The notes beneath the pieces were generated by a model. It saw nothing but the letters and a program-made list of their open reading frames with translations. It made no database searches and was not told the DNA's origin. From Amycolatopsis acididurans (GTDB taxonomy: Bacteria; Actinomycetota; Actinomycetes; Mycobacteriales; Pseudonocardiaceae), in the NCBI RefSeq assembly GCF_012328925.1, contig NZ_JAAXLS010000001.1, positions 186,001 to 250,000 on the forward strand: a stretch of 64,000 bases of DNA, written 5' to 3'. A program made the position numbers and the translations under genes. Shown here in pieces: positions 33,054 through 41,398 of the stretch. The first letter of the stretch is position 1, and each line of letters begins with the position of its first letter.

Positions 33054-33830
33054 TCAGCCCGCCCGTTCGACGAGCGCGTAGACCCTGGCCGGGCTGCCCG
33101 AACCGCCGACGATCGGCAGCGGCGAGACGACCAGCAGCGCACCGGTCGGCGGCAGCCGCACCAGGTTGCGCAACTGGGTCAGGCCGCATTTCCCGGCGCC
33201 GAGCAGCCGGTCGTGGCAGGGGAACATCGGTTCCAGCTCCGCGGCGCGCCCCGCGTCGGTGCCGACCGTTTCCACGCCGAAGCCGGCGATCGGGCTTTCG
33301 GCCAGCCACTGCGCGCAGTCCGGGGAGACGCCGGGCGTGTGGGACGCGCCGTCGCTGACGTTGAGGAACTCCTCCTGCTCGCCCGAGCGCGTGTCCCAGC
33401 CGGTCCGGTACAGCAGCCAGCCGCCCTCGGGCAGCGGACCGTGCTGCCCTTCCCACGCGCGCACGTCGTCGATGCCCAGCAGGAAGTCCGGGTCGGCGGC
33501 GACGCGTTCGGAGGCGTCCAGCACCACCGCCGGCGCGATCAGGGTGCCCAGCGGGATCTCGTCGACGCTGTGCCGGTCCTTGCCCGACAGCCAGTGGTTG
33601 GGTGCGTCGACGTGGGTGCCGACGTGCTCGCCGGTGTGGATGTCGTTCCAGTACCAGCGCGGGCCGCGCTCGTCGTAGCGGCTGATCTCCTCCAGGCGGA
33701 ACGCCGTCGTGTTCGCGAACGGGGGTGGCAGCTGGAGCACGGGGGTGCTCGCGGACAGCGGCGCGGTCAGATCGACCACCTCGACGCGGCTCGTGGTCAG
33801 TGCGGCCATCAGGTCGGCGAGCACGGGCAT
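33054..33830 (-). CDS. Cyclase-family metal hydrolase (kynurenine-formamidase-like)
   Basis: The 258-residue protein has the family's metal motif HVGTHVDAPNHW (HxGTHxDxPxH, about residues 72-83), and later YRTGWDTR and GVETVGTD. Members hydrolyse amide, lactone or cyclic bonds (kynurenine formamidase, isatin hydrolase). An AAGGAG ribosome binding site precedes the ATG. First gene of an operon with a TPP enzyme and divergent from the CoA-transferase/amidohydrolase/crotonase operon. Confidence 0.82.
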   Translation of the reverse strand: MPVLADLMAALTTSRVEVVDLTAPLSASTPVLQLPPPFANTTAFRLEEISRYDERGPRWYWNDIHTGEHVGTHVDAPNHWLSGKDRHSVDEIPLGTLIAPAVVLDASERVAADPDFLLGIDDVRAWEGQHGPLPEGGWLLYRTGWDTRSGEQEEFLNVSDGASHTPGVSPDCAQWLAESPIAGFGVETVGTDAGRAAELEPMFPCHDRLLGAGKCGLTQLRNLVRLPPTGALLVVSPLPIVGGSGSPARVYALVERAG

Positions 33831-33927
33831 TGCTGGCTCCTTCCGCGCGGTGTCAGGCGAAGGTATTGGATTTCCGGCGGCGAGCCAAGATCGACGGCCG
33901 CGCCGGGCGATATGTGAGGATGTGGAC

Positions 33928-35256
33928 ATGCGAGGTCCGCTGACGGGGTTGCGGGTCGCGGTACCCGGCACCGGGGCGGCGGCCTGGCATGCCGCGCGCC
34001 TGCTGGGCAGGCTCGGCGCCGACGTCGCGGCGCAGGCGGACAACCACGGCGCGGCCGCGGACTGGGCGGCCTCCGGCGTGATGGCGCTGACCGGACGGCG
34101 CGACGGGCCGCCGGTGCTTCCGCCGGGACAGACGGCGAGCGCGGTGCGGGGCGCGTTGCGGGCCATCGAGTTGCTCTGCGCGGTCGCGGGTCGCGAGGTG
34201 GACCTGCCCGGTATGGGGGTGCTGTCGGAGCGGGCCGCGCTGGCCGGGCTGCGCCGCGACGCCCCGCGCTCGCCGGGCGGCGCGTTCCGGGTGCTGCGGG
34301 CCGCCGACGCGTGGGTGGGGCTGAACCTGCCCCGGCAGTCCGATGTGGACTTGCTGCCGGCGTGGCTGGAGGAAGCCGATCCGGTCCTGGACGAGGCCGT
34401 CGCGCGGCGCCGAGCCGGGGAACTGGCCGAGCGCGCCCGGCTGCTGGGGCTGCCGTTCGCGGTGCTGCCCTCGGAACCGGACGAACAGTCGCTCGCGCGC
34501 GGGCAGGTCCCGTTCGTGCTCACCGGCGAGCCCGGCGCGCGGAGCTGGACGCTGCCCCCGACCGTCGTGGTGGACCTGTCGTCGCTGTGGGCGGGACCGC
34601 TGTGCGCGCACCTGCTGGGGCTCACCGGCGCGCGGGTGATCAAGGTCGAGAGCGTGACGAGACCGGACGGCGCGCGCCGCGGTCCACGCGAGTTCTACGA
34701 CCTGCTGCACGCCGGGCACGAATCGGTGGTGCTCGACTTCGCCGCCGCGCAGGGGCGCGCCGCGCTCGCGGGCCTGCTCGACGCCGCCGACGTGGTGATC
34801 GAGGGCTCGCGGCCGCGCGCGCTGCGCCAGCTCGGCATCGACGCGGACGAGGTGCTGTCCCGCGCGCGGGACAAGGTGTGGATCGGCATCACCGCCTACG
34901 GGCGCACCGGCCCGTGGGCCAACGTGCCCGGTTTCGGTGACGACGCCGCGCTGGCGGCCGGGCTGCTGGCCTTCGACCCCGGCACCGGCGGCCCGGTCCC
35001 GTGTGGCGACGCGATCGCCGATCCGGTGACCGGCGTCAATGCCGCGTTGATGGCCGTGGCGTGCCGCATGTCCGGCGGTGCGTGGCTGGCGGATCTCGCG
35101 TTGCGTGAGCAGATCGCCGCGACACTCGTGGACACCGGCGAGCCGGGCCTGCCCGGTGAGGTGGCGCGACCCCGGCGCCGCGAACCCGCCGGGGTCGCGG
35201 CGGAACTCGGGCGCGACACCGGGAAAGTGCTGGCGGAGCTGGGACTGCCGTGCTGA
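33928..35256 (+). CDS. CaiB/BaiF-like CoA-transferase with rearranged domains
   Basis: The 442-residue protein resembles family III CoA-transferases but in an unusual order. Residues 1-35 look like a family N-terminus (GLRVAVPGTGAAAWHAARLLG). Residues about 85-190 resemble a C-terminal part (GGAFRVLRAADAWVGLN, AERARLLGLPFAVL). Residues about 208-440 again resemble the N-terminal half (VVVDLSSLWAGPLCAHLLG, GARVIKVES, then GDAIADPVTGVNAALMA). It looks like two abbreviated CaiB modules. It may transfer CoA between acids or be a racemase-like relative. It overlaps the amidohydrolase start by seven bases. Confidence 0.7.
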   Translation: MRGPLTGLRVAVPGTGAAAWHAARLLGRLGADVAAQADNHGAAADWAASGVMALTGRRDGPPVLPPGQTASAVRGALRAIELLCAVAGREVDLPGMGVLSERAALAGLRRDAPRSPGGAFRVLRAADAWVGLNLPRQSDVDLLPAWLEEADPVLDEAVARRRAGELAERARLLGLPFAVLPSEPDEQSLARGQVPFVLTGEPGARSWTLPPTVVVDLSSLWAGPLCAHLLGLTGARVIKVESVTRPDGARRGPREFYDLLHAGHESVVLDFAAAQGRAALAGLLDAADVVIEGSRPRALRQLGIDADEVLSRARDKVWIGITAYGRTGPWANVPGFGDDAALAAGLLAFDPGTGGPVPCGDAIADPVTGVNAALMAVACRMSGGAWLADLALREQIAATLVDTGEPGLPGEVARPRRREPAGVAAELGRDTGKVLAELGLPC

Positions 35257-36542
35257 TCCGGCGCGCCGAGGTCGAGGGCGGGACGGCCGACGTCCGGATC
35301 CGCGGCGAGCAGGTGACCGAGGTGGGCGACCTCCGGCCCGAACGCGACGAGACCGTACTCGACGCACGCGGCGGCGCGTTGCTGCCGGGGCTGCACGATC
35401 ACCACGTGCATCTGCTCTCGCTCGCCGCCGCCGCGGCGTCGCTGCGGTGCGGTCCGCCCGAGGTGACCGATCTCGACGGGCTCGCCCGTGTTCTGCGCGG
35501 CACGACCGGTCCGGTGCGGGGAATCGGGTACCACGAGAGCGTCGCCGGGATCCTCGACCGCGACGCGCTGGACCGGCTCGTCCCCGGCCGTCCGGTGCGG
35601 ATCCAGCACCGCGGCGGTGCACTGTGGACACTCAACACCGCGGCACTGACCCAGGCCGGGTTGCTGGAGCGCTATCCCGACGGGCGGTTGTGGCGCGCCG
35701 ACGCCGATCTGCGCGGGCTCAGCGATCCGCCCGATCTCGCCGCGGTGGGCCGCAGACTCGCGGCGCTCGGCATCACCGGCGTCACCGACGCGACCCCGGA
35801 CCTCACCGACGACGCCGTCGGACTGCTCACCGGCGCGGGCCTCCCGCAGCGCCTGCACCTGCTCGGCGTCCCGGCCGGGACGCGACTGCCGCCCGGCGTG
35901 ACGGCCGGGCCGTACAAGATCCTGCGGCCCGACCACGAGCCGCCGGACTGGGACGCGCTGCACGACGAGATCGGCCGGATCCACGGCGAGGGCCGTCCGG
36001 TGGCGGTGCACGCGGTCACGCGTGAATCCCTTGTCGTGACGCTCGCCGTGCTCGAGCGGACGGGTTCGCTGCCCGGTGACCGCATCGAGCACGCGGCCGT
36101 CGTGGGGGAGGACCTGATTCCGTTGCTGGCGAAGGTGAATCCGGTCGTGGTGACCCAGCCCGGTTTCGTCGCCGAACGCGGGGCGCAGTACCGGCGCGAC
36201 ATCCCGGAGGGCGAGCACCGCGATCTCTACCGGTACGCGAGCCTGCTCGGCGCCGGACTGCGCGTGGTGGCCAGCAGCGACGCGCCGTTCGCGAGCGAGG
36301 ACCCGTGGCGCACGATCGCCGCCGCGGCACACCGGGATCTCGCGCCGGCGGAACGCGTTCCGCCCGAGCGGGTGCTGGCCGGATACCTCGCACCGCCGGC
36401 CGACCCCGGCGGCCCGCCCCGCCGGGTGGCGCCGGGCATGCCAGCCGACCTGTGCCTGCTGCACGTTCCCCTGCGCGAAGCACTGTCCATTCTGGACGCC
36501 GATGTCGTCGCGACGACCATTGCCGGAGGCGAGATCCTGTGA
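35250..36542 (+). CDS. Amidohydrolase-superfamily enzyme (YtcJ-like)
   Basis: The 430-residue protein has the superfamily metal motif HDHHVHL near residue 50, a long central region, His residues in AVHAVTRES and RIEHAAVVG, and the Asp in VASSDAPF near 340, with a C-terminal composite beta segment (GMPADLCLLH, TIAGGEIL). The GTG start overlaps the end of the CoA-transferase gene. The ring or amide bond it cleaves is unknown; its place between a CoA-transferase and a crotonase suggests action on a catabolic intermediate. Confidence 0.75.
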   Translation: MLIRRAEVEGGTADVRIRGEQVTEVGDLRPERDETVLDARGGALLPGLHDHHVHLLSLAAAAASLRCGPPEVTDLDGLARVLRGTTGPVRGIGYHESVAGILDRDALDRLVPGRPVRIQHRGGALWTLNTAALTQAGLLERYPDGRLWRADADLRGLSDPPDLAAVGRRLAALGITGVTDATPDLTDDAVGLLTGAGLPQRLHLLGVPAGTRLPPGVTAGPYKILRPDHEPPDWDALHDEIGRIHGEGRPVAVHAVTRESLVVTLAVLERTGSLPGDRIEHAAVVGEDLIPLLAKVNPVVVTQPGFVAERGAQYRRDIPEGEHRDLYRYASLLGAGLRVVASSDAPFASEDPWRTIAAAAHRDLAPAERVPPERVLAGYLAPPADPGGPPRRVAPGMPADLCLLHVPLREALSILDADVVATTIAGGEIL

Positions 36543-37489
36543 CCGACCCACTGCTCGACGAGGCCGGGCGCATCGGCGAACCGGTGGAGATCCTCGAACC
36601 CGGCGCCGAGCCGGTGAACCGGGATCGCGTGCTCATCGGAATCGGCCCGCGGGAGCCGGAGCTGGCGGCCGCGGTGGACGTGACGCTCGTGGCCGAGGGC
36701 ACCGCGAAGGGGCCGGAGTTCGTGGAAGTGGCCGATCCCCACGGCGAGGCCGAGTTGTTGCGCGCTGCGGCGAAGGAATGCCCGCAGGCCGCGCTGACGC
36801 TGGTGGAGGTACTGCGCGCGGCGCCCGCGGACGTGACCGCCGGGCTCGATCTGGAGTCCTTCGCCTACTCGACTTTGCTGGGCGGCCGGGAGTTCGCGCG
36901 CTGGCTGGCGCGCCGCGGCGAACGGCCGTTGCCGCCACCGTCGCCGCGGGAACCGGTGCTCGTGGACCGCGAGGACGGCACGCTGCGAGTCACGCTCAAC
37001 CGCCCCGAACGCCGTAACGCCTACGGGCGGGAGGTGCGCGACGCGCTGGTGGAGGCGCTCCGGCTGGCGCTGCTGGACGACAGCGTGCGGCGCGTGGTGC
37101 TCGACGGGGCCGGACCGTCGTTCTGCGCCGGTGGCGATCTGGACGAGTTCGGCACCACGCCGGACCTGGCGACCGCGCATTTCGTGCGCACCCGCGCCGG
37201 GGCCGGCGGGCTGCTGCACCGGCTCGCGGACCGCGCCGAGGTGCGCCTGCACGGAAGCTGCGTCGGAGCCGGAATCGAGTTACCCGCCTTCGCTAGCCGG
37301 ATTCTCGCCCGGCCCGGTACGACGTTCCGGTTGCCCGAGGTGAGCATGGGCCTGATCCCCGGCGCCGGTGGCACGGTGTCGATCCCGCGGCGGATCGGCC
37401 GGTGGCGGACGCTCTATCTCGCGCTGTCCGGGCGCCCGCTGGACGCCGGGACCGCGCTGGACTGGGGACTCGTCGACGCCGTGGAGTGA
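36539..37489 (+). CDS. Crotonase-family protein with extra N-terminal region
   Basis: The 316-residue protein has a C-terminal enoyl-CoA hydratase/isomerase domain (from about residue 138: RVTLNRPERRNAYG, FCAGGDLDEFG, GIELPAFASRI, MGLIPGAGGTVSIPRR). It is preceded by about 135 residues whose end (SFAYSTLLGGREFARWLARR) looks like the tail of another, degenerate crotonase. The GTG overlaps the amidohydrolase stop. The domain also ends early, at WGLVDAVE, without the C-terminal helices that usually trimerise, which the N-terminal segment might replace. Reaction unknown. Confidence 0.7.
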   Translation: MTDPLLDEAGRIGEPVEILEPGAEPVNRDRVLIGIGPREPELAAAVDVTLVAEGTAKGPEFVEVADPHGEAELLRAAAKECPQAALTLVEVLRAAPADVTAGLDLESFAYSTLLGGREFARWLARRGERPLPPPSPREPVLVDREDGTLRVTLNRPERRNAYGREVRDALVEALRLALLDDSVRRVVLDGAGPSFCAGGDLDEFGTTPDLATAHFVRTRAGAGGLLHRLADRAEVRLHGSCVGAGIELPAFASRILARPGTTFRLPEVSMGLIPGAGGTVSIPRRIGRWRTLYLALSGRPLDAGTALDWGLVDAVE

Positions 37490-37492
37490 GCC

Positions 37493-38161
37493 TCAGCGCA
37501 CGAAACCGCGGGAGCAGAAATGCCACACCTCGTCGGCGGTCAGCGGCTGCACGGCCTCGTCGTTGCCGATCGACTGCGCGTTGAACATGACCGTCTGCAT
37601 GATCAGCGCGGCCATCCGGCGCGGTTTGACCCCGGCGCGCAGCAGCCGCGCGCCGTCGGCCTCGATCAGCAGATCGGTGAGCACGCCGACCAACGGCGCG
37701 TGTGCGATCTTGACCTCGTGCGGATGTGACATCAACAGCTGCGGGGCGAAATCGGTGAACAATGGCCGCCGCGCCGAGGGGTTCAGCCGGGAGAGCTCGA
37801 ACAGCAACTGCACGGCGACCTTGAGCGCCTCGACCGGATCGGCGTAGCCGGCCGCGGAAGCCCGGATCTGCTCGGCGGTGCGGGCGAGCGCGTCCTCGAA
37901 CAGCGCCAGCAGCAGTTCGTGTTTGCCGTCGAAATGCAGGTAGAAGCTGCGCAGCGACTGGCGGGAACGGTCCACCACCTCCTGCACGGTGAAATCCGTA
38001 CTGCTCTTCTCGGCGATGATCGCCTGCGCGGCGTCGAGGAAGCGTTCGACCCGCTGCTCGGCCCGTAGCTTCGCCGCCTGCGTCGACCGCTCGACCGCGC
38101 GCTGCTTCCAGGCCGGTTCTTCGCTCGGACCGCTCATCAGCGGACCCGTCCTCTGCGCCAT
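37493..38161 (-). CDS. TetR family regulator, probable controller of the catabolic locus
   Basis: The 222-residue protein has an N-terminal extension of about 35 residues, then the helix-turn-helix (FTVQEVVDRSRQSLRSFYLHF, about 57-77, followed by GKHELLLALFED) and an all-helical ligand domain. The ATG follows GAGGTTCCGCC. It is divergent from the first acyl-CoA dehydrogenase operon across a perfect GAGAAT-N3-ATTCTC palindrome. Similar sites occur at several other promoters up to 58 kb, so this protein is the best candidate for their repressor, probably released by an acyl-CoA intermediate (inference). Confidence 0.83.
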   Translation of the reverse strand: MAQRTGPLMSGPSEEPAWKQRAVERSTQAAKLRAEQRVERFLDAAQAIIAEKSSTDFTVQEVVDRSRQSLRSFYLHFDGKHELLLALFEDALARTAEQIRASAAGYADPVEALKVAVQLLFELSRLNPSARRPLFTDFAPQLLMSHPHEVKIAHAPLVGVLTDLLIEADGARLLRAGVKPRRMAALIMQTVMFNAQSIGNDEAVQPLTADEVWHFCSRGFVR

Positions 38162-38205
38162 GGCGGAACCTCACCGAGTCGTTGAGACTCTTACTTTCAA
38201 TTTGT

Positions 38206-38220
38206 GAGAATGTTATTCTC
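38206..38220. promoter_or_regulatory. Perfect GAGAAT-N3-ATTCTC palindrome
   Basis: GAGAATGTTATTCTC is an exact 6-3-6 inverted repeat between tetR and the acyl-CoA dehydrogenase operon. A possible -10 box TATTCT (38214-38219) for the plus-strand operon is embedded in the right half, as in the sites near 48.2 kb. Confidence 0.75.
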
Positions 38221-38250
38221 CGAAGGTGTATGTCGCAACGGAGGACCGGG

Positions 38251-39243
38251 ATGCTGTTTGAGTTCACCGCCGATCAGCGGTTGTGGCGGGACACCGTTCG
38301 CGACGTCGTGGCCAAGCAGTGCCCGCCCGCGCTCGTGCGTGGCGTGGTCGACCGGGGCGAGGACCCGGCCCCGCCGTGGCGGGTGTACTCCGGCCTCGGG
38401 TGGACGGAGCTGACCGAACCCGAATCGGCGGTCGAACTGGCCATCGTGCTCGAAGAACTCGGCCGCGCCACCGATCCCACGCCGTATCTGGCCACGATGA
38501 CGCAGTTCGCGCCGCTCGCCCCCGGCGTCGCCGAGCCGGGACAGACCGGTGCGGCCGCCTACGACGGTGTCACCGCGCGCCGCGACGGCGACGGCTGGGT
38601 GCTGGAGGGCACCGCGAAGCACGTGCTCGACGGCGACCGTGCGGACTGGCTGGCCGTGGTCACCGCGGAAGGCGTGTTCCCGGTACCCGCCACGCGGGTC
38701 AATGCCAAACGGATCCCGGTGTTCGATCCGGTGCTGCACGTCGCGGAGGTGTCCTTCACCGGGGTGCGCGTGCGCGAGCGCAGCGAGGCCGATCCCGCAC
38801 TCGCCCGGCAGATCGCGCTCACCGGGATGGCGCTGACGATGGTCGGTGCCTGTCGCCGCGTACTGGAACTGACGCTGGAACACGTCGGCACCCGCAAGCA
38901 GTTCGGCAAGATCATCGGCTCGTTCCAGGCCGTCAAGCACAAGGCCGCGGACATGCACGTCGCGATCGAACGCGCGGCCGCGCTGGCCTATTTCGCGGCA
39001 CTGACGATCGCGGAGGCGGACCCCCGGCGGCGGGTGGCCGCGGCCATGGCCAAGGCGTCGGCGGGGGAGTGCCAGTCGGTGGTGTTCGCCAACGGCATGC
39101 AGTTGCACGGCGCGATGGGCTTCACCTGGGAGAACGACCTGCAGTTCGCGCTGAAACGGGCCAAGGCGGGCGAGTTGATGCTCGGCACCGCCGCGGAGCA
39201 CCGCGCGCTGATCGCGGAGGAATGCCATGCGGTTGAGCTTTGA
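38251..39243 (+). CDS. Acyl-CoA dehydrogenase, small subunit of a heteromeric pair
   Basis: The 330-residue protein has the acyl-CoA dehydrogenase fold but is about 50 residues short of a homotetrameric enzyme; the middle beta domain is reduced. The C-terminal helices are typical (RKQFGKIIGSFQAVKHKAADMH, LHGAMGFTWENDLQ). By hand alignment a Glu in RRVLELTLE sits where long-chain-type enzymes keep their catalytic base. It overlaps the next acyl-CoA dehydrogenase gene by 17 bases, recalling the alpha2-beta2 FadE pairs of steroid catabolism. The ATG at 38251 follows GGAGG. Confidence 0.82.
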   Translation: MLFEFTADQRLWRDTVRDVVAKQCPPALVRGVVDRGEDPAPPWRVYSGLGWTELTEPESAVELAIVLEELGRATDPTPYLATMTQFAPLAPGVAEPGQTGAAAYDGVTARRDGDGWVLEGTAKHVLDGDRADWLAVVTAEGVFPVPATRVNAKRIPVFDPVLHVAEVSFTGVRVRERSEADPALARQIALTGMALTMVGACRRVLELTLEHVGTRKQFGKIIGSFQAVKHKAADMHVAIERAAALAYFAALTIAEADPRRRVAAAMAKASAGECQSVVFANGMQLHGAMGFTWENDLQFALKRAKAGELMLGTAAEHRALIAEECHAVEL

Positions 39244-40402
39244 CGCGTCCGTCGAGGAGTTCCGCGCGGCGTTCGCGGCGTTCCTCGACGAGCACATGCC
39301 CGGCGAGGCCGAGGCGAGCGAGCGCGCCCGGTCCAGTTCGGACGTTCCGGAGTGGGCGCGGCGGTGGCAGCGGCTGCAGTTCGACCACGGCTGGCTGCTG
39401 CCCGGCAATCCACCCGAGTACGGCGGGCGCGACGCGACACTGGTGCAGCAGTACGTGCACCTGGAGGAGCTGTCGCGGCGGCGGATCTACCACAGCTTCA
39501 ACCCGCAGGGTGTGGGCATCGTGGCGGCCTCGTTACTGTCGTTCGGTACCGGGGAACAGAAACGGCGCTGGGCGATACCGATCCTGCGCGCGGAGTTGAC
39601 GGCCTCGCTCGGCATGAGCGAACCCGGCGCCGGTTCGGACCTGGCCTCGCTGCGCACCCGCGCGGTGCGCGATGGAGACCACTTCGTGGTCAACGGCCAG
39701 AAGGTCTGGACCTCCGGGGCGCACGACGCGGACGTGCTGCTGACGTTCGTGCGCACCGACCCCGACGCGCCCAAGCACCAGGGCATCAGCGTGCTGCTCA
39801 TCCCGACCGACACGCCCGGCGTCACGCGGCGGCCATTCCCATCGGTCATCGGAGCCGACGACCTCGACTTCAACGAAGTGTTCTTCTCCGACGCCCGCGT
39901 GCCGGCGGAGAACCTCGTGGGCCCGCTGAACGAGGGCTGGAAGGTCGCCAACGGGTCCCTCGGCCACGAGCGCACGCTGCTGTGGCTGAGCTTCGCGGAA
40001 CGGCTCGACGAGCTGATCCGCGACTTCCGCCCGGCCGGGCCGCCGGCCGCAGACGCCTACGCCACCGCCGTCATGGACGCGCACGCGCTGCGGCTGCTCG
40101 GCTCGACGGCGCTGGCGCGGGCGTCGCGCGGGGAAGAGGACGTGGCGTCGATCTCGGTGCTGAAACTGCTCGGCTCGGAGGCGGTGCAGAAGGCGGCGGA
40201 GCGCGCGCTGTCCTCGGCGGGAGCCGAGGGCCTGGTGCATCCGGCGAGCACCGCGCCGTACACGCACATGCACCTGGAGTCCTTCTCCGGTAGCTGGTTC
40301 GAACGCTACACACGCAGCTTCGCCGGCACGATCGCCGGCGGGACGTCGGAAATCCAGCGCAACGTCATCGCCGAGCGCGTGCTCGGCCTGCCCCGACGGT
40401 GA
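39227..40402 (+). CDS. Acyl-CoA dehydrogenase, large subunit of a heteromeric pair
   Basis: The 391-residue flavoprotein has the FAD-region motifs LGMSEPGAGSDLASL and VVNGQKVWTSGAHDAD, and the C-terminal GGTSEIQRNVIAERVLG. The classical Tyr-Glu-Gly-Thr catalytic Glu is absent (the sequence reads IAGGTSEIQR), as in heteromeric steroid-type FadE subunits. It is translated with the overlapping upstream small subunit and followed by an enoyl-CoA hydratase, giving two consecutive beta-oxidation steps. Confidence 0.85.
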   Translation: MRLSFDASVEEFRAAFAAFLDEHMPGEAEASERARSSSDVPEWARRWQRLQFDHGWLLPGNPPEYGGRDATLVQQYVHLEELSRRRIYHSFNPQGVGIVAASLLSFGTGEQKRRWAIPILRAELTASLGMSEPGAGSDLASLRTRAVRDGDHFVVNGQKVWTSGAHDADVLLTFVRTDPDAPKHQGISVLLIPTDTPGVTRRPFPSVIGADDLDFNEVFFSDARVPAENLVGPLNEGWKVANGSLGHERTLLWLSFAERLDELIRDFRPAGPPAADAYATAVMDAHALRLLGSTALARASRGEEDVASISVLKLLGSEAVQKAAERALSSAGAEGLVHPASTAPYTHMHLESFSGSWFERYTRSFAGTIAGGTSEIQRNVIAERVLGLPRR

Positions 40403-40416
40403 AGAGGAAGGCGCAC

Positions 40417-41199
40417 ATGCACATCCGTTACGAGGTCGCCGACAAGATCGCCACCATCACGCTGAACCGGCCCGAGGTCGCCAACGCGCAGAACTCGGCT
40501 CTGCTCGACGAACTGGACGAGGCCTGGACCACGGCGGCCCAGGACGAGGACGTGGTGGTGATCCTGCTGCGCGCGGAGGGCAAGCACTTCTCGGCCGGGC
40601 ACGACCTGTCCGACCGCTGGCCGGCGCCCAAGGAGATCACCCTGGAGTGGATCTACCAGGCCGAGGCGCGCCGCTATCTGGAGTACACCCTGCGGTGGCG
40701 CAACGTCCCCAAACCCTCGATCGCCGCGGTCCAGGGCCGGTGCATCGCGGGCGGGCTCATGCTGTGCTGGCCGTGCGATCTCATCGTGGCGGCCGACAAC
40801 GCGAAGTTCTCCGACCCGGTGGCGATGATGGGCATCGGCGGCGTGGAGTACCACGGTCACACCTGGGAACTCGGCGCCCGCAAGGCCAAGGAGATCCTGT
40901 TCACCGGACGCCCGGTCACCGCCGAGGAAGCCGAGAAGACCGGCATGGTCAACCAGGTGGTACCGCTGGAGCGGCTCGACGCGGAGACCACGGAACTGGC
41001 ACGCAAGATCGCCGCCATGCCGCCGTTCGGCCTGCGCCAGGCCAAGCGCGCGGTGAACCAAACCCTTGACGTGCAGGGGTTCTATGCCGCGATCCAGTCC
41101 GTTTTCGACATTCACGAGACCGGGCACGGCAACGCGCTCAGCGTCACCGGCTACCCGATCCTGGCCAAGCTCGACGAGATGAAGGCGAAGATGGAGTGA
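40417..41199 (+). CDS. Enoyl-CoA hydratase/isomerase family protein
   Basis: The 260-residue crotonase has ITLNRPEVANAQNSALLDEL, the oxyanion-hole motif FSAGHDLSD and the second loop CIAGGLMLCWPCDLIVAA. The usual Glu pair around the second active-site loop is not obvious (GIGGVEYHGHTWELG), so hydratase, hydrolase or lyase activity are all possible. The ATG at 40417 is chosen because AGAGGAAGG lies upstream; a GTG at 40399 overlapping the previous stop is the alternative. It acts after the upstream acyl-CoA dehydrogenase pair. Confidence 0.82.
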   Translation: MHIRYEVADKIATITLNRPEVANAQNSALLDELDEAWTTAAQDEDVVVILLRAEGKHFSAGHDLSDRWPAPKEITLEWIYQAEARRYLEYTLRWRNVPKPSIAAVQGRCIAGGLMLCWPCDLIVAADNAKFSDPVAMMGIGGVEYHGHTWELGARKAKEILFTGRPVTAEEAEKTGMVNQVVPLERLDAETTELARKIAAMPPFGLRQAKRAVNQTLDVQGFYAAIQSVFDIHETGHGNALSVTGYPILAKLDEMKAKME

Positions 41200-41398
41200 C
41201 CGGGCACGACGACCTCGACGCCGCATACGCGATCCGGCGGGCGACGCTGGGCGACGCCTGCGTCGATGCCGCGACCGCAGCCTGCCGGTGCCGGCCATGA
41301 CCGCCGCGCTCGGCCGGATGGACGAGTTCCGGCTGCACGCGAGCTGTGGCCCGCGCACGGGCGTCACGGCCGTGCGCATGGAGCGGGAGCGGTCATGA
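41196..41398 (+). pseudogene. Decayed carboxymuconolactone-decarboxylase-like gene
   Basis: Two short adjoining frames resemble separate parts of the CMD/PcaC family. The first, 41196-41300, contains AIRRATLGDACVDAA, like the family's RRAVLGDAHVD. The second, 41297-41398, contains ALGRMDEFRLHASCGPRTGVT, like the region before the family's LHxRAAxNNGVT. About 50 middle residues, including the catalytic Cys/His part, and the C-terminus are missing, and the frame changes. It fills the gap between the crotonase and the dehydrogenase genes and overlaps both ends, so it looks like an in-place deletion remnant. Confidence 0.6.
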
